Of a DNA stretch of 64,000 nucleotides, positions 45,517 to 56,059 are shown piece by piece (within the stretch, counting starts at the first letter, position 1; every line of letters begins with the position of its first letter). The DNA comes from Heliocybe sulcata. Its lineage: Eukaryota > Basidiomycota > Agaricomycetes > Gloeophyllales > Gloeophyllaceae. The DNA is taken from positions 983,395-1,047,394 of the forward strand of contig ML213508.1 of the NCBI GenBank assembly GCA_004369045.1, in the 5' to 3' direction. The translations under genes and the position numbers were made by a program. Below the pieces are notes generated by a model. It did not search any database. It was not told where the DNA came from and saw only the letters and a list, made by a program, of their open reading frames with translations.

Positions 45517-46747
45517 GTTGTTAGAAGGGGATGCGAGTGGCAGTGATTGTACGAATGTTTGTATAGATGTATGTTAGTTTCGTGTATTGTTTGATATAGT
45601 AATAGTATCTGTTCGCTGCTCCGACGTTGGTTTCTTATGTGAGGCGAGGATCGGTAAGTATGCTGTTCCCACGCATAGATCTCACAAACCGTCGCCGCCA
45701 ATTTGCGTTAGTCGCACTCATACCTTTGCTTTTCTCTGCTGTCGTGTGATCGATTGTTGAACGTGACGAGACGGCTTGCTGGGTGAGTTGGTGACTATCA
45801 TGGGTTACCAGTCTAAACTGATATCTACTCACAGTCTGCGTCTTATAAAGATGCTTTTGTTACTTTTCTTCTGTACTTGCCGCGGATGATCAATGATCAT
45901 GATGCTTGTAAAATGTCAGTCGCCAGTCGACGAGGGGAGACAGGGCCTACCTGCGGCAGTGGTCTATTGCATCTCCAAAGCGACGTTTTAGTGCTGCTTC
46001 TTCTCGCAATCTCAAGTGTCTTATGCGTTTGCGATACTCATTTGAACAAGACAAACTTGACCGTGTACCCCATAGCTATCCAGACGCCAAATCATCGGTT
46101 GTGCGAGGCCTACCCAGAGTACAGGGAGTGCCAGTGGCTTAGAAGTACATCGCCCCAGACATTTTGAAGGCGTAGACTCTGGGGAATAGACCTCGAGGCT
46201 TCAGACAGTACGTTTTCGTGCTCGTAAAGGATACGCTGTCTGCATCTACCTATTGCGCCTCAATGATAACCATGCTACTCCACAGTCCTGATGCTAACCT
46301 GAGTCGCATTGGAGACTGCCTCGCAGATGGAAAAGTGAGTCCGCCATACTATCCGCTCTGCACAGCGCCGATTAATTTAAACACAAGAGCAGATTGCTCA
46401 TCTTCGGACCCATGGTCTAACAGTCTCTGCTTAGTGCATTGACGAACCATAGCTCATCAAGGGGTAGCTGGGATAATCACTCCGTCGGCCGTCTAGACAC
46501 ACCACGTGCGTTCTTGTGAGTTAGTCAGTCAATCAGCATGCACTTATCTACATTAGTTTATTGCGGGCCAAGCAGAGGTTAGCAATGCCAATTTGTCTCA
46601 ACTACATATCCAGCCGGTGCCTGAACGCGGATCTGTTCGAACCGGTAACGAAATCGTCACCCAGAATTTGAACTCTGTACCAGTGATACCTCTCCGTCTC
46701 GATCGGGAGAACTCATCTTTGCTCTACTGCGGCGGGTACCTCAGTAT
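45517..46747. other. Intergenic region with an O-methyltransferase relic
   Basis: Apart from the relic at 46111-46420 no gene is recognised. Palindrome-like TGATCATGATG sequence occurs near 45890-45903. Confidence 0.45.
46111..46420 (+). pseudogene. Decayed COMT-type O-methyltransferase fragment
   Basis: Pieces match the middle of the two methyltransferases in order: YPEYRECQ (compare YPEIKSFVVQ) at 46111, QYVFVLVK (compare NYVFILQK) at 46206, LLHSPDANLSRIGDCLADGK (compare VLHDWSEED..ILRRIAECLADSK) ending at 46334, and SRLLIFGPMV then a stop at 46418-46420 (compare SRMLIIDPI). The intron that follows the FVLVK block in the intact copies has lost both splice sites here (donor GT to AT, acceptor AG to TG). 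The catalytic His-Asp-Trp motif has become His-Ser-Pro, and an in-frame stop cuts the C-terminal part. Confidence 0.65.
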
Positions 46748-47464
46748 TCATTCTGGGGATGTAAATCTGCTCGACGTACATTTGATCGCTTGTCTCCGAG
46801 CGTCCTTTGTCTCTGCATGGTTCTCCTCGACTGCTTGATATACTAGGGTCCAATCACGGCACGTTCTATCCCCGCTCGCATCCACTTCACGCCGCAAATA
46901 AGGCTCTATAACTGGTTCCAGTCGCAGATCGGCCCTGCACAGTATCATTTGTCGTAGGTAAGAGAGGCAATGCTGGGTGTGTTGGCTTGCACTCTTGTCC
47001 AATATGGCTCGACGCACTGCCTCCAGGCAGTGCAGCTGGTGGAACATGGAGATGCCGAACTGTTGGTACTCGGAACCCAGGTAGACGAATCCTCCGCCTT
47101 CAGGAAATAATGCGGCCCACTCTCTCGCCGCGGTGGACGAGTTTATGTTATAATGCACGGAGTCGTGGATGGGCATGACAACTGGAGGCAAGCTCAGGGG
47201 CAGGTATGTAGGATACCCATGCTCTGCGTTAGCAATGTGCTCATTGTCTGTCCGGCCGGTCCTGTCAGTCAGAGGGATCACAATCGAAGGCTATGTTTGC
47301 TTACTTCGACTGCGATAGCGGCCTCTATTCCAGGCTTGATGTTGCTTGGGAGTATCGGATAGTCGTGTTATCATATCCAAAATGTTAATGGCAGCCGCGA
47401 ATACCAACACAGAAAGACATATCTGGCAGATGAGGGTGGAAGTGCGGGTTGCGGTGAGAGCCAT
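46748..47464 (-). CDS. UstYa-family (DUF3328) oxidase, copy 1
   Basis: 219 aa from two exons on the minus strand: 47305-47464 and 46748-47247. It has an N-terminal membrane helix (ICQICLSVLVFAAAINILDM), then GYPTYLPLSLPPV, VHYNINSSTAAREWAALFPE, GGGFVYLG and the two signature HxxHC motifs, HQLHC and HTQHC, followed by YLRQMILCRADLRLEP. UstYa proteins are copper- or iron-type membrane oxidases known from ribosomal-peptide cyclisation (ustiloxin, phomopsin, asperipin) and from other mycotoxin and secondary-metabolite clusters. A second copy lies at 54244-54923, which together with the genes between suggests a biosynthetic locus. Confidence 0.87.
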
Positions 47465-47756
47465 GCTTGAACCCACGCTGATGGACTGCAATCGAAACCA
47501 TATGGGCTGACTACAGTCATATATAGTGAGCCGTCGACAGTCTCTTCTGATTCTGATTGTGATGCTGTGCATATTAATTCGAAGCTGATATGCATAGATC
47601 CGTCTCTGCGTGAGCGCCCGGCTTTTCATGGTCCGTATGCATATGTGCCTCATATCTCACCGCCTTGTTTCGTGTTGAATCATAAGCTTCTATTACTAGA
47701 ACAGCACCAGTTTCGACGCTCAATGCATAGACATGGATACCGAGAATACAATGATA

Positions 47757-49784
47757 CTATATCCTCCGTAATGCAGCTGCGATTGAAGGCACAAGGAGTT
47801 TTCTGTCATCGGCTTCACCAACGAACATAATCTGGTTGATGGCAGCACCCCTCGCATACCCAATGTCCATGCCAAAGGAGTACAGGAGGCAGCCTTGACC
47901 AGATTGATCATTCTCCGAAGGGACACCAAACGCAAATCTGCGATTCAAGCTATAAGCGACCCAGTAGTGCTGCGTAGCGCGAGAGCGCCTACCTAAATTC
48001 TTCTTTGCGGCCTGTAGACCACAGAGGGACACGCTCTGTGTCATTCTTGCGCTGTATCAGCTGTAGAACATCGGAGCCATCCAGGATGATCCTTTCAACC
48101 CAAATAGAGCCCTGGTCGACGCGGATGATGACTTCACTCTGCGCTCCGCTAGTCTCGGAGTCTGCGTCTGACCATCGTCCTTCGTATAAACGACGCATCG
48201 AGTCGTCAATGAATAAGTCAAATGCGGGCTGCACAGTGTGGATGATTTCCATGGTTAAATTCAGTGTGTCGAAGTAAGAGCCGGTGGAGAGGACAATGAC
48301 CCCATAGTTGACAGAGGGATTGATCGAAAATGCTGTATGATAGCCAGCGGATTGACCATCTGGAATGAGCGAGTAAGCTGGATTGCGTGCAATAGATAAC
48401 AGGAGCTGCCAACACTTCTGATAAATACGTTGAGTTTGTCCCCACGAATTATAATATTTTCTAATCTCCCACAGGATGCCTTGCTCGGTGATGTCGTCGT
48501 ACCAAGGGTGCAGAGGACGCATCCATGACTTCATGGAATGACTACTAATGACGCGATGGTGGCTATCAGTCGTCAACAGACTATGCATAAGGCGGACGAG
48601 GTCTGCAAGGCTGCTAAAACAGCCTCCGGACGGATTCATAGCATCCAAAAATTCCCAGTCCTACGATATGAATCAGGTTTATCATGACAAAATGGATACA
48701 AAAGCCGTACTGCTTCGTGCGGAGCATTAGATGGTATAGCGAGTCTACTCTTGTGTACCTGCGATACATGGTACCCGCTGCTGTTCATGCCAAGAGGGTC
48801 AAAAATATCCCTTTGCACCAGTTTGTCGTGTGTGATTTCTCCAGAGCCAGACGACCCGATGTTTGCGGCGTCAGCCGCCACGTTGACCATACCCAGGAGC
48901 GAAAAGCCCGTATTCGAATAAACGGGGTACGCCCCAGGAGGGACCATGGGAGGAAGATCATTAATGGCGGCGAGGACGGCTTGCCGCTCAGGGAAGGGAA
49001 GTCCATTATCGGGTGGCGTTCCAGCACCTCTCAAATCATGCGGCCAGCCCAGCATCGGGCCTGGTGGCATATTAGACGGAATTCCAGCGGTGTGCGCAGC
49101 GACCTCCTGAATTGAGATACGCCGATCCTTGCCAGTTCGTAGCTCGGTTATATACTTAGATACGTCGTCGTCCCTGTTGAATACATGTATAATGCTGTGC
49201 ACCATGCTGGTAAGGCTATGAACTCACCAGGAAAGAGCACCTCTATCGCGAAGGATCCATGTTTGCACTGTCGTTATGAGCTTGGAGAGAGAGATGAGAC
49301 GATACACGGTGTCTCTGGTGGTCTTCCTTCTCTTAGCAGGCGTTGTCTCGTTACCTTTGACAAGGCCGTAATTCCCTTCAAATAGAGAACCGGAGGGAGT
49401 GACTACGGCCACAGATAGACCGTCGATTCTTTCGTCAGATGCTAGGATCCTCAGTTTGCTATCGAGGATCGAGAGGTGCTCTCCAACTTTCGAGAGATCG
49501 GGTTCCAGGATATCAAATGCCACTGGGAATGTATGCTTGCATGTTGGACGAGGGGGGTCGGCCGAACTCGGTATGCCCGCAAATCGAAAGATGGACCATG
49601 GCGAATCAAAGTACTCCTGCACAAAGGCCAGGAGATAGCCAGTCGAGATAGCTAAGATGAGCCACCGCCAGGACAAGGGTTGGTACTGACTCCGTGAGGT
49701 GCCAGTTAGTCCCTGGCTGACCTTGGAGGGGCGATCTGGGCTCATCCTGGTACAGTCTTCCGACTTCGCTGCAGTTCCAGGCAT
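47757..49784 (-). CDS. Membrane-anchored beta-lactamase-like serine hydrolase
   Basis: 622 aa from four exons on the minus strand: 49228-49784, 48711-49173, 47993-48660 and 47757-47937. A short cytosolic tail and one membrane helix (WLILAISTGYLLAFVQEYF) are followed by a class C beta-lactamase/penicillin-binding-type domain: YRLISLSKLIT with the SxxK motif, TAGIPSNMPPGPM, VYSNTGFSLLGM with the Tyr-x-Asn motif, MNPSGGCFSSLADLV and SAGYHTAFSINPSVNYGV. A C-terminal small domain (FGMDIGYARGAAINQIMF) completes the fungal family. Such hydrolases act as esterases, transesterases or peptidases and are frequent in secondary-metabolite clusters. A possible 36-nt in-frame intron near 48400 was not removed. 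It is transcribed in the same direction as its three neighbours from 46.7 to 52.9 kb. Confidence 0.85.
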
Positions 49785-50054
49785 GCAAATTTATTATGAG
49801 AAGGTGTCATTGGCATCACCGATATGGGCGCGTGCTCATGAGAATGGAAGCCCGATCCCGGTGGAAGGTCTCCAAAAATCTGATAGTAACGCGCCCGTGC
49901 GTTACGCAACCAACATGAGGATGAAGCTCGGGCGCAATGATGGATGCTACTTTACTTCCGAAAATGTAACAGAAACTCTGAGTACACATTCCATCGGGTC
50001 CTGATAACATCCGTTCCATAGAAGTCGCCGCTAATGCAATGCAATATGCTATGC

Positions 50055-50077
50055 CATGCATGATGCCATCATGCATG
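50055..50077. repeat. Perfect 11-bp inverted repeat
   Basis: CATGCATGATG and CATCATGCATG separated by one base form a perfect palindrome just past the stop codon of the membrane protein gene (minus strand). A related TGCATGATGCATG occurs at about 53995-54007, upstream of UstYa copy 2. It may serve in 3' end formation or as a protein-binding site. Confidence 0.7.
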
Positions 50078-50078
50078 A

Positions 50079-51348
50079 CTATAGGAGCCCGTCTTGCTTG
50101 GAAGAGCCACTATTCCAGCCCGAGATAGTACTGCGACTATTGGACGCTACCAAGCTCCGTCGAACAGCGATGCCATCGTCGGCTGCGGCCATTGACTCGG
50201 TTCCTGTTGGTAGGGTGCTGGTACCTTCCTCAGGCTCTGCGAATCGCATGTCGGTCATATGCAGACTTGTGGGCAGGTGGCTGTCATAGGCTCGGCCATA
50301 CGCCACTCGGATGATGATCAGCAAGGGTGCAATGCACTGATGTTCACGTGAGAATGTGATCTCTTCGGGTGACATTCCACGCACTCACCATAACTTGGCT
50401 GAGGATGGGGAGTACGATGTTCTGGACATTGCTGTTTCGAGCGTAGGTTATGATGAAGACGAGACTCGTTATGGAATACAGAGCGGCTGATTCCACAAGC
50501 ATGGCAGTGATGGAGGAATATTTGCCCTGCGCAACACCGCCAGTGGCTTGGAATCCACGTCGCACCATCAGAATTCGTGCAATGATGAGGACAGTCACCA
50601 TAACGTTCAAGACTATGGATAGCGACCAATACGGGATAGCGAAGCCGACAGTAACCTTCGACCACAAGCTATTTCCGGGAAGCGCAGCTTCCACGCAAGC
50701 GAGGACAGAGAATACTATAATGGCCGCAATATTTCAGTGGAGCTCCAAGTCGTCTTGTGGGTGGGGAAACTCACTCGTCGTTGCTATGAAAACCAGAATC
50801 GGGAAAGTGATAACGTAGTAGTTGTAGTTCCATACGATGATTACGCGGTATATCTGGAGACAAGGACCCATTATGTGCAATCCTGTCGGCACCGAGTAGG
50901 CATACACACCAGCAAACCATCAGTAAGAAACGAGTTGATGGTATAAGCCGCATTGATTAAGGTATTGATCCAGAGGGAATACTCTTCTCGCATGAAGGCC
51001 GGCGGTCCACCCGGAAAGTTTCGCGAGTCGATCCATATTATTTCTTCATACTTCAGCGAAGCCCCGATATGCACTGTCGAAATACTGAAGAGCGCAACAA
51101 CGTAAAAGAGCCAGCGTCGGTGATTATCAGTGCGGGCCCGGTGTTTGAGAAGCACATGGGCGCAGCGTGAAAATAATAGAGCTTGTATTCCTGGAACAGC
51201 GTCAGGCAGACAATCAGCTGACACGAACCAGCAGAGTGAACGACATCTGGACCGCACCGTAAGCCATGCATCCAAGAAATCCTCCCGCTAATGAGGAGCG
51301 CTCGAACCAGAGATCCGCAGGGCTTTCTAGAGAGGGAGTATAGGACAT
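50079..51348 (-). CDS. Multi-pass membrane protein of a basidiomycete family
   Basis: About 352 aa. Exons on the minus strand are 51225-51348, about 50910-51181, 50775-50853, 50389-50714 and 50079-50336. Around seven hydrophobic segments can be counted. The family marker is IIWIDSRNFPGGPPAFMREE between helices 2 and 3, followed by INTLINAAYTINSFLTDGLL, then YWSLSIVLNVMVTVLIIARI and YSITSLVFIITYARNSNVQN. The C-terminal tail is polar. This layout is known from many agaricomycete hypothetical membrane proteins of unknown function. The first intron border is uncertain: two acceptors nine bases apart both keep frame, and I chose the one giving a 43-nt intron. Confidence 0.72.
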
Positions 51349-51696
51349 GTTGGGAGCGAACTGACAATTCTATTGCAGTGTTCTTTGCAGTACCTCACGG
51401 GTTTCCAGGAAGATAGGAAAGTCATTTATACCCATTACCCGCGTTGAACGTCTTCCCATATTATGGACGCTGTGCCGCTCCCTTTACGGCAAAACTCATG
51501 TATGGGCGGTGATGGGTCCTCTCTTGATGGGGGCGGACCTACAGACCGTTATCAAGCGCCCATGTTTCGTAAAAGATCAATTTCATAGAAGATGGCGAAC
51601 GCGCGGATGGTCATCTCGGACTGATGACAGAGACGCAAGCGAAATTCAGTCTTCTGTTCTGTACGCGATCGCAGCATATCAATACAGACAGCTCCA
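51349..51696. other. Intergenic region upstream of the membrane protein
   Basis: 348 bp between the But2-like gene's stop and the membrane protein's start, both on the minus strand. It must hold the latter's promoter. No other feature seen. Confidence 0.5.
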
Positions 51697-52902
51697 TCAT
51701 CTCGGTACAAGAGAACTCCCGTGGTCGACCTTGAGTTCGGAAGTCAAACTGAACACCGCCTCTTGCGTAGTAGAAGCCTGATGAATTGGACACACGGGGC
51801 ATGTCGCGGATATGGGGCTCATCCGCCCTTCTGGTATATCCGCACGCCTCCTCAATGTTAATACGGCTGAGAGCACAGTATTTCGGCGACACTTACCGAA
51901 ATGAGAAACAGACCGCGCTTGCGTAAATTTGACGAGGCAGTCTTCCGACTGGCATTTGAGCTCCAGGGTCTGTAAGGAATCCCGTGGGCACGGGTACCAG
52001 TCTGTGCTGGAGTTGGCAGCCGCGTGGAAACTGAGAACTCCAAGATGTTTGTCTATGGCCCAAGGATACCCTTGATCCTCGAAGACAGGCGGGAGGAGAT
52101 CTTCAAGGGCTAGTTTTGTGACTACTACGCTTGCGTTGGCGGAAGTCTCCAGTGGCTCGGGCTTCACTCCGTCAAGAACAGGAGCCTCAAATCGCACGGA
52201 GCATTGCTCCAGGCCGTGATCCCATATTCGAAACTGCATGATCATGTGTTGCTGAAGGCATCCTCCTTGAGCGGTTATTGTCCGCTGAGAGAGTGGTAGC
52301 AACTTACTCGGGGACTAAGAATGAAGGCAGAGCTGTACGAATATTCAGCTTTGCCGGTAGCAGTCTCCTCTGCAGCTAATATTGCTATCGGATAGTTCGC
52401 CTGAGGCCCCAGCATTGAGACTTCACTTGCGATATTAAGCCTATCAAGGCCAACAAACGGGCTACGACGTTCCATGATGGCCGGGAAATTGCCCGTGGTG
52501 AGATGGCGCGCAAGGATAATAGATATGATGCTATAGCAAGCCACCAGAGTGGCAGCAATTGCGATCGGCATCGACCAGCCGGTGGTAGCCTTTGCGAAGA
52601 GATATCGCATTGCAGTGTTCTCGGATCTTGGCGACTAGAGAGTCAGAAGTCAGGAGTGCTGAGGACGAACGCATGTACGTGCCTGCGGTTGGACTTCGGA
52701 GGTTGATCCTCAACTCGGGTGGAACGAGCGGCTCAGGTTCATCGCGGCGATGCATATACATACTTCTTTGATCTTGTACAGTCATCCATTGGACTATATG
52801 ACACATCAACCTTTCTGGGCGCATCATCAAAGATTGTTGCCGCAGTACACCTTCTTCATGGACACACAGCTCCGTATCCGCAGCGACGGGGCTGTTAGTC
52901 AC
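51697..52902 (-). CDS. Single-pass membrane protein with secreted But2-like domain
   Basis: About 343 aa. Exons on the minus strand are 52679-52902, 52308-52626, 51897-52251 and 51697-51830. A polar N-terminal tail leads to one membrane helix (MPIAIAATLVACYSIISIIL) and an extracytoplasmic domain with the agaricomycete phrases FVGLDRLN, MQFRIWDHGLEQCSVRFEAP, DWYPCPRDSLQTLELKCQSE and DCLVKF. Proteins of this layout, often labelled But2 C-terminal-like, are abundant in mushroom genomes and have no proven role. The start is uncertain: several in-frame ATGs occur between 52902 and 52755. It is divergent from the small peptide gene with about 100 bp between starts. Confidence 0.6.
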
Positions 52903-53002
52903 TGTCTACGCGGTGTTCAAGTATCGGAAGGGGTTTAAAGCCGGCATAGATTGGCGGATGCTCCTCGCTACCTATCCCCTTCTGAAATATTCACAGCTCG
53001 AG

Positions 53003-53309
53003 ATGAGGCTTGAGCTTCTTCTCTTTCTGGTTCTATTTGTTTGGAACCTGGGCACGATTGAGGCACTTGGCGCGAGCATCCCAGGTACGCTGCACGGATA
53101 GTTATCGCCTTACCATTGTGTAATCCTGACTCGTCATAAACGAAGCAGGACATGCCCCGCATGAGACACCATCTCCAGATATGAGTGAGTCAGCCTACCG
53201 CAAGATCCCGAATTACTTACCTAGTCCGCTAGTAGAACATTTAGTCGCCATCCGGACAGACAGGGAAAACAAAGACATTGATCCCGGATCAACAGAGGCT
53301 TGTGCGTGA
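53003..53309 (+). CDS. Small secreted peptide, candidate precursor of the UstYa locus
   Basis: Two exons, 53003-53084 and 53149-53309, give 80 aa. Residues 1-23 are a textbook signal peptide: MRLE, then LLLFLVLFVWNLG, then a small-residue cleavage zone (TIEALGA). The mature part of about 55 aa is polar, with two acidic/basic stretches and the segment YRKIPNYLPSPLVEH between dibasic and RTDR sites. There are no repeats and no conserved domain. An extra intron at 53183-53222 (donor GTGAGT, acceptor CTAG) would shorten it sharply, and a GT donor at 53302 could extend it. It sits between the two UstYa genes, divergent from the But2-like gene. Precursor status is an inference from context only. 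Confidence 0.38.
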
Positions 53310-54243
53310 AAACACATCCTTTCAGCTGCGAACATGCAACTAAAAGTTCTCCATGCCATAGCCCCTAGCATTGACATTGCCTGTTGGTACAGCAGCGACT
53401 AGATTAATCTTCCGGGCAGGACACGTACTGTGGATGGTCATGAACCCGCTCTTCCAAGACTGTGATGACATCGGTCTCAATACATACAGTGCCGTATTGT
53501 ATAGAGCAGCAGACTATATCCTGCGAGAATTGAAATCCGAGGCATCAAGGCTAGATTATATGCTATGCCGATGTCGCGAGAGCCACCTGAGAGCAATATT
53601 TGAGACGAAGTATTCAGCGTAAGCGGCAAAGTTACAGCGCAAGTATGCGTGACGTGACTATGGTCGCCCTCAGTCGCCCTCGTGCCATTGCTCTAATTTG
53701 GCTCTCATGAGTTTGCTCTGATTTCATCAGAGCAGGAGACGACCGCAGGATATTGATCCATGCAGAGACTTAGGAAAAGGCCACCGCATTACGCCTCCAG
53801 GCTAGGCGACCAAATTTAATTCGCTGGCGTCGCTGCTCACCGCTGCCTACCTGCTAGCACCTCAGGAGGGCAGACTACGTCGGTATACTCGCTCACGGCA
53901 TTCACTAGGGCGTTCCCGCAATAGATGGTAAAAGCGAGGGAGCCATGTCACGTATGTCTGATCGGCGTTTGATTTAACTAACTGACGTTCTCGTGCATGA
54001 TGCATGAGAAGGCGGCCCGGTCTTGCAGCGAGCTGTAACATCATCCCTTGATCATGATCATGATATGCTGGTATGATGCGTAGACTGGTGAGCACGTAAC
54101 GGACGCGGGATTGCCTATCCTCCGAGCCTCGCACTTGGACGAATTGCATTCTACCTGCTTCTCCCGCGCTAGCCTCCGAGCAGCCGAAGAAACATTACTA
54201 CTTCAGTTGAGGGCTCCTGTAAGTATCCCCAGTTTGCGCTAGG
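53310..54243. other. Intergenic region upstream of UstYa copy 2
   Basis: No gene assigned; an 83-codon plus-strand frame at 53371-53622 lacks any signature. It contains a perfect hairpin at 53714-53734 and the palindromic motifs TGCATGATGCATG (about 53995) and TGATCATGATCATGA (about 54049). Confidence 0.45.
53714..53734. repeat. Perfect 9-bp inverted repeat
   Basis: TGCTCTGAT-TTC-ATCAGAGCA, a perfect 9-bp stem with a 3-nt loop, in the non-coding stretch between the small peptide gene and UstYa copy 2. It could be a transcription-factor site or part of an RNA 3' end. Confidence 0.7.
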
Positions 54244-54923
54244 ATGGTGACTAGCACATGCGGGAAGTCAACCTGCGCTGTCGCTCGCTTGATTTTTGGC
54301 TTACTATTCATCGCATTGTTTGTTGTGACTCTGCGTGTACGACGCGGAGGAGAGCAAGCGCTTGTCTCAAAGCATTACAGTAAGTCTTTTCCCGACACCA
54401 AATCACCCAGAAAATGTTAATACGGCGCTCCAAAGCATATCTAGCTCATGATTATCCGGAATCCCTCCCCATGGACGAGCTTGAAGATGTCTTTCTCAGT
54501 GTCGAAGACACCGTCCACTATCAAATCACCTCCTCGGATTCCCCCACCGAATGGGGGTCCCTCTTTCCACCTGGCGAGGGGTTCGTCCACATGGGTGCCC
54601 AAGACCGGCCCTTCTGCATATCGATGTTCCACCAGCTCCACTGCCTGAATAATCTCAAAAAGGCTGTGGTCGCAGACCAGCTGTCTCCCGGCCAGAGCCG
54701 CCACTTGGATCACTGTATCAATTATTTACGCGAGTCGGTCCTATGCCACCCGTCTCTTCGGCTCGAGCCCAGGAGCGTGCATCTGTTGGAGCGCTACGGA
54801 ATCAAGGGGGTGGACGGACTTGGTTTAGTCCATGAATGCAGGGACTGGCAGGCGGTTTACGAGGCTGCGGCTGAGAACTTCAGTAGCTGGAAGATGCGCA
54901 CGAGCTCTGGCGCGGATATCTAA
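54244..54923 (+). CDS. UstYa-family (DUF3328) oxidase, copy 2
   Basis: 207 aa from two exons, 54244-54379 and 54436-54923. The first exon encodes a membrane helix (LIFGLLFIALFVVTL). The catalytic domain reads YLAHDYPESLP, VEDTVHYQI, EWGSLFPPGEGFVHMG and the paired motifs HQLHC and HLDHC, then YLRESVLCHPSLRLEP and HECRDWQAVYEAAAEN. The acceptor at 54435 was chosen because it restores the T-Y-L-A-H-D-Y-P phrase; an ATG inside the intron (54414) is therefore not the start. It is only about a third identical to copy 1 by eye, so the two are old paralogues, as in ustiloxin-type loci where UstYa and UstYb work as a pair. Confidence 0.87.
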
Positions 54924-55219
54924 TACGCTGCCCGGCGGAGCGTGGAATGTATATGGAAGCCTGACTTTTGTAGAGTAGGATCTCTTCGCGAGACGCTGGG
55001 TGCTGGCTCGCTGATCTGGGCATGGTTGTGGTGTGTGCCCTGTCAGAGGAAACACCCGTAGTATGTGCGGCTCTTCCGCGTTGGCTAATATTGTTGTGGC
55101 ATGAAGTGGAACTCCGTGATAAGATAAGATTAGAGCGCAGCTGTGCTGATTGCGGCAAACGCCGGCTCAAGAGTTGGCGTTACGTCATAATTTACTGATC
55201 GACAATCTCTCCCAAAGCC

Positions 55220-56059
55220 ATGTCCTCACCAATCGACCTACATATTTCCTCCCCAAGCCAGCCCACCCCAAACCCCAAAGCGCCTTCCGCAAAGTCGCTC
55301 AGGCTGCAGTTCACCTACACGCCCAGCGACGACGGCACAGACGAGAACCTCCTCATCTTCCTGCACGGCCTCGGTGCGCCCTCTCCCCTCCCTCCCTCTC
55401 CATCCTAACATTGCCACGCAGGCGACACCCTACGCCCCTTCACCGCCCTCGCCCGCTCCCTCAAGCTCCCCCAGACCGCCTGCCTCGTCCTCCAAGCACC
55501 CGCCCAGATCCCGCTCCTCGACGCCCCCGCCTTCCAGTGGTACCCCTCCTTCGACGTCCTCACCGGCGACCGCCTCGCCCACCCGGACCCCTCGCCCGCA
55601 CTCGACGCGCTCGATAATGTCCTGGACGTTTTGATGCGCGAGTGCGGCTGGCGCCCCGCGCGCGTGCACCTGTTTGGCTTCGCGCAGGGCGGGAGCGTCG
55701 CGCTGGAGGTTGCGCTGAGGTGGTGGAAGGCGCGAAAAACGCCGCTTGCATCTGTCGTGTCCATCTGTGGGCCTTTGCTCTCGTTCCCTTCGACGGGTAC
55801 CGAGAAGTGCCCGACCCCGGTGCTCTATTTCCACCGCCCCCAGCCCTTCTCCGCGCCCTCCAAAGACGTGAGCTTCCTGGGCAAGGCCTTCTCGTCTGTG
55901 AAGGAGCTGCAGCACGCGGGAGGAGGCGAGGCGATGCCGCGGAGTAGAGACGAGTGGGAGGGTGTCATGCGGTTCTGGAGCGAGAGGCTGTCGAGGCGGC
56001 AGTTCCGCGCGGGCGAGGCGGGCGTGTACGAGGTGTTGAGCGGAATGGGTGCGAGTTGA
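55220..56059 (+). CDS. Lysophospholipase/carboxylesterase-like protein without the nucleophile serine
   Basis: Alpha/beta-hydrolase of the phospholipase/carboxylesterase family, 263 aa from exons 55220-55373 and 55422-56059. The oxyanion strand is NLLIFLHGLGDT. The substrate lid region includes FQWYPSFDVLTGDRL. The nucleophile elbow reads VHLFGFAQGGSVALEVAL: the usual G-F-S-Q-G-G has Ala in place of Ser. The late strand SICGPLL and TPVLYFHRPQ, where the family has an aspartate-containing TPVLxxHG motif, also deviates. It resembles fungal proteins related to yeast YDL057W, which may be non-catalytic or use another residue. Confidence 0.75.

Noticed and set aside
46593-46838. 81-codon plus-strand frame overlapping UstYa copy 1
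   Set aside because: It overlaps the end of the UstYa gene on the opposite strand and has no signature.
54414-54435. ATG at 54414 as start of UstYa copy 2
   Set aside because: It lies in the intron; the upstream exon supplies the expected membrane helix and joins in phase at 54436.
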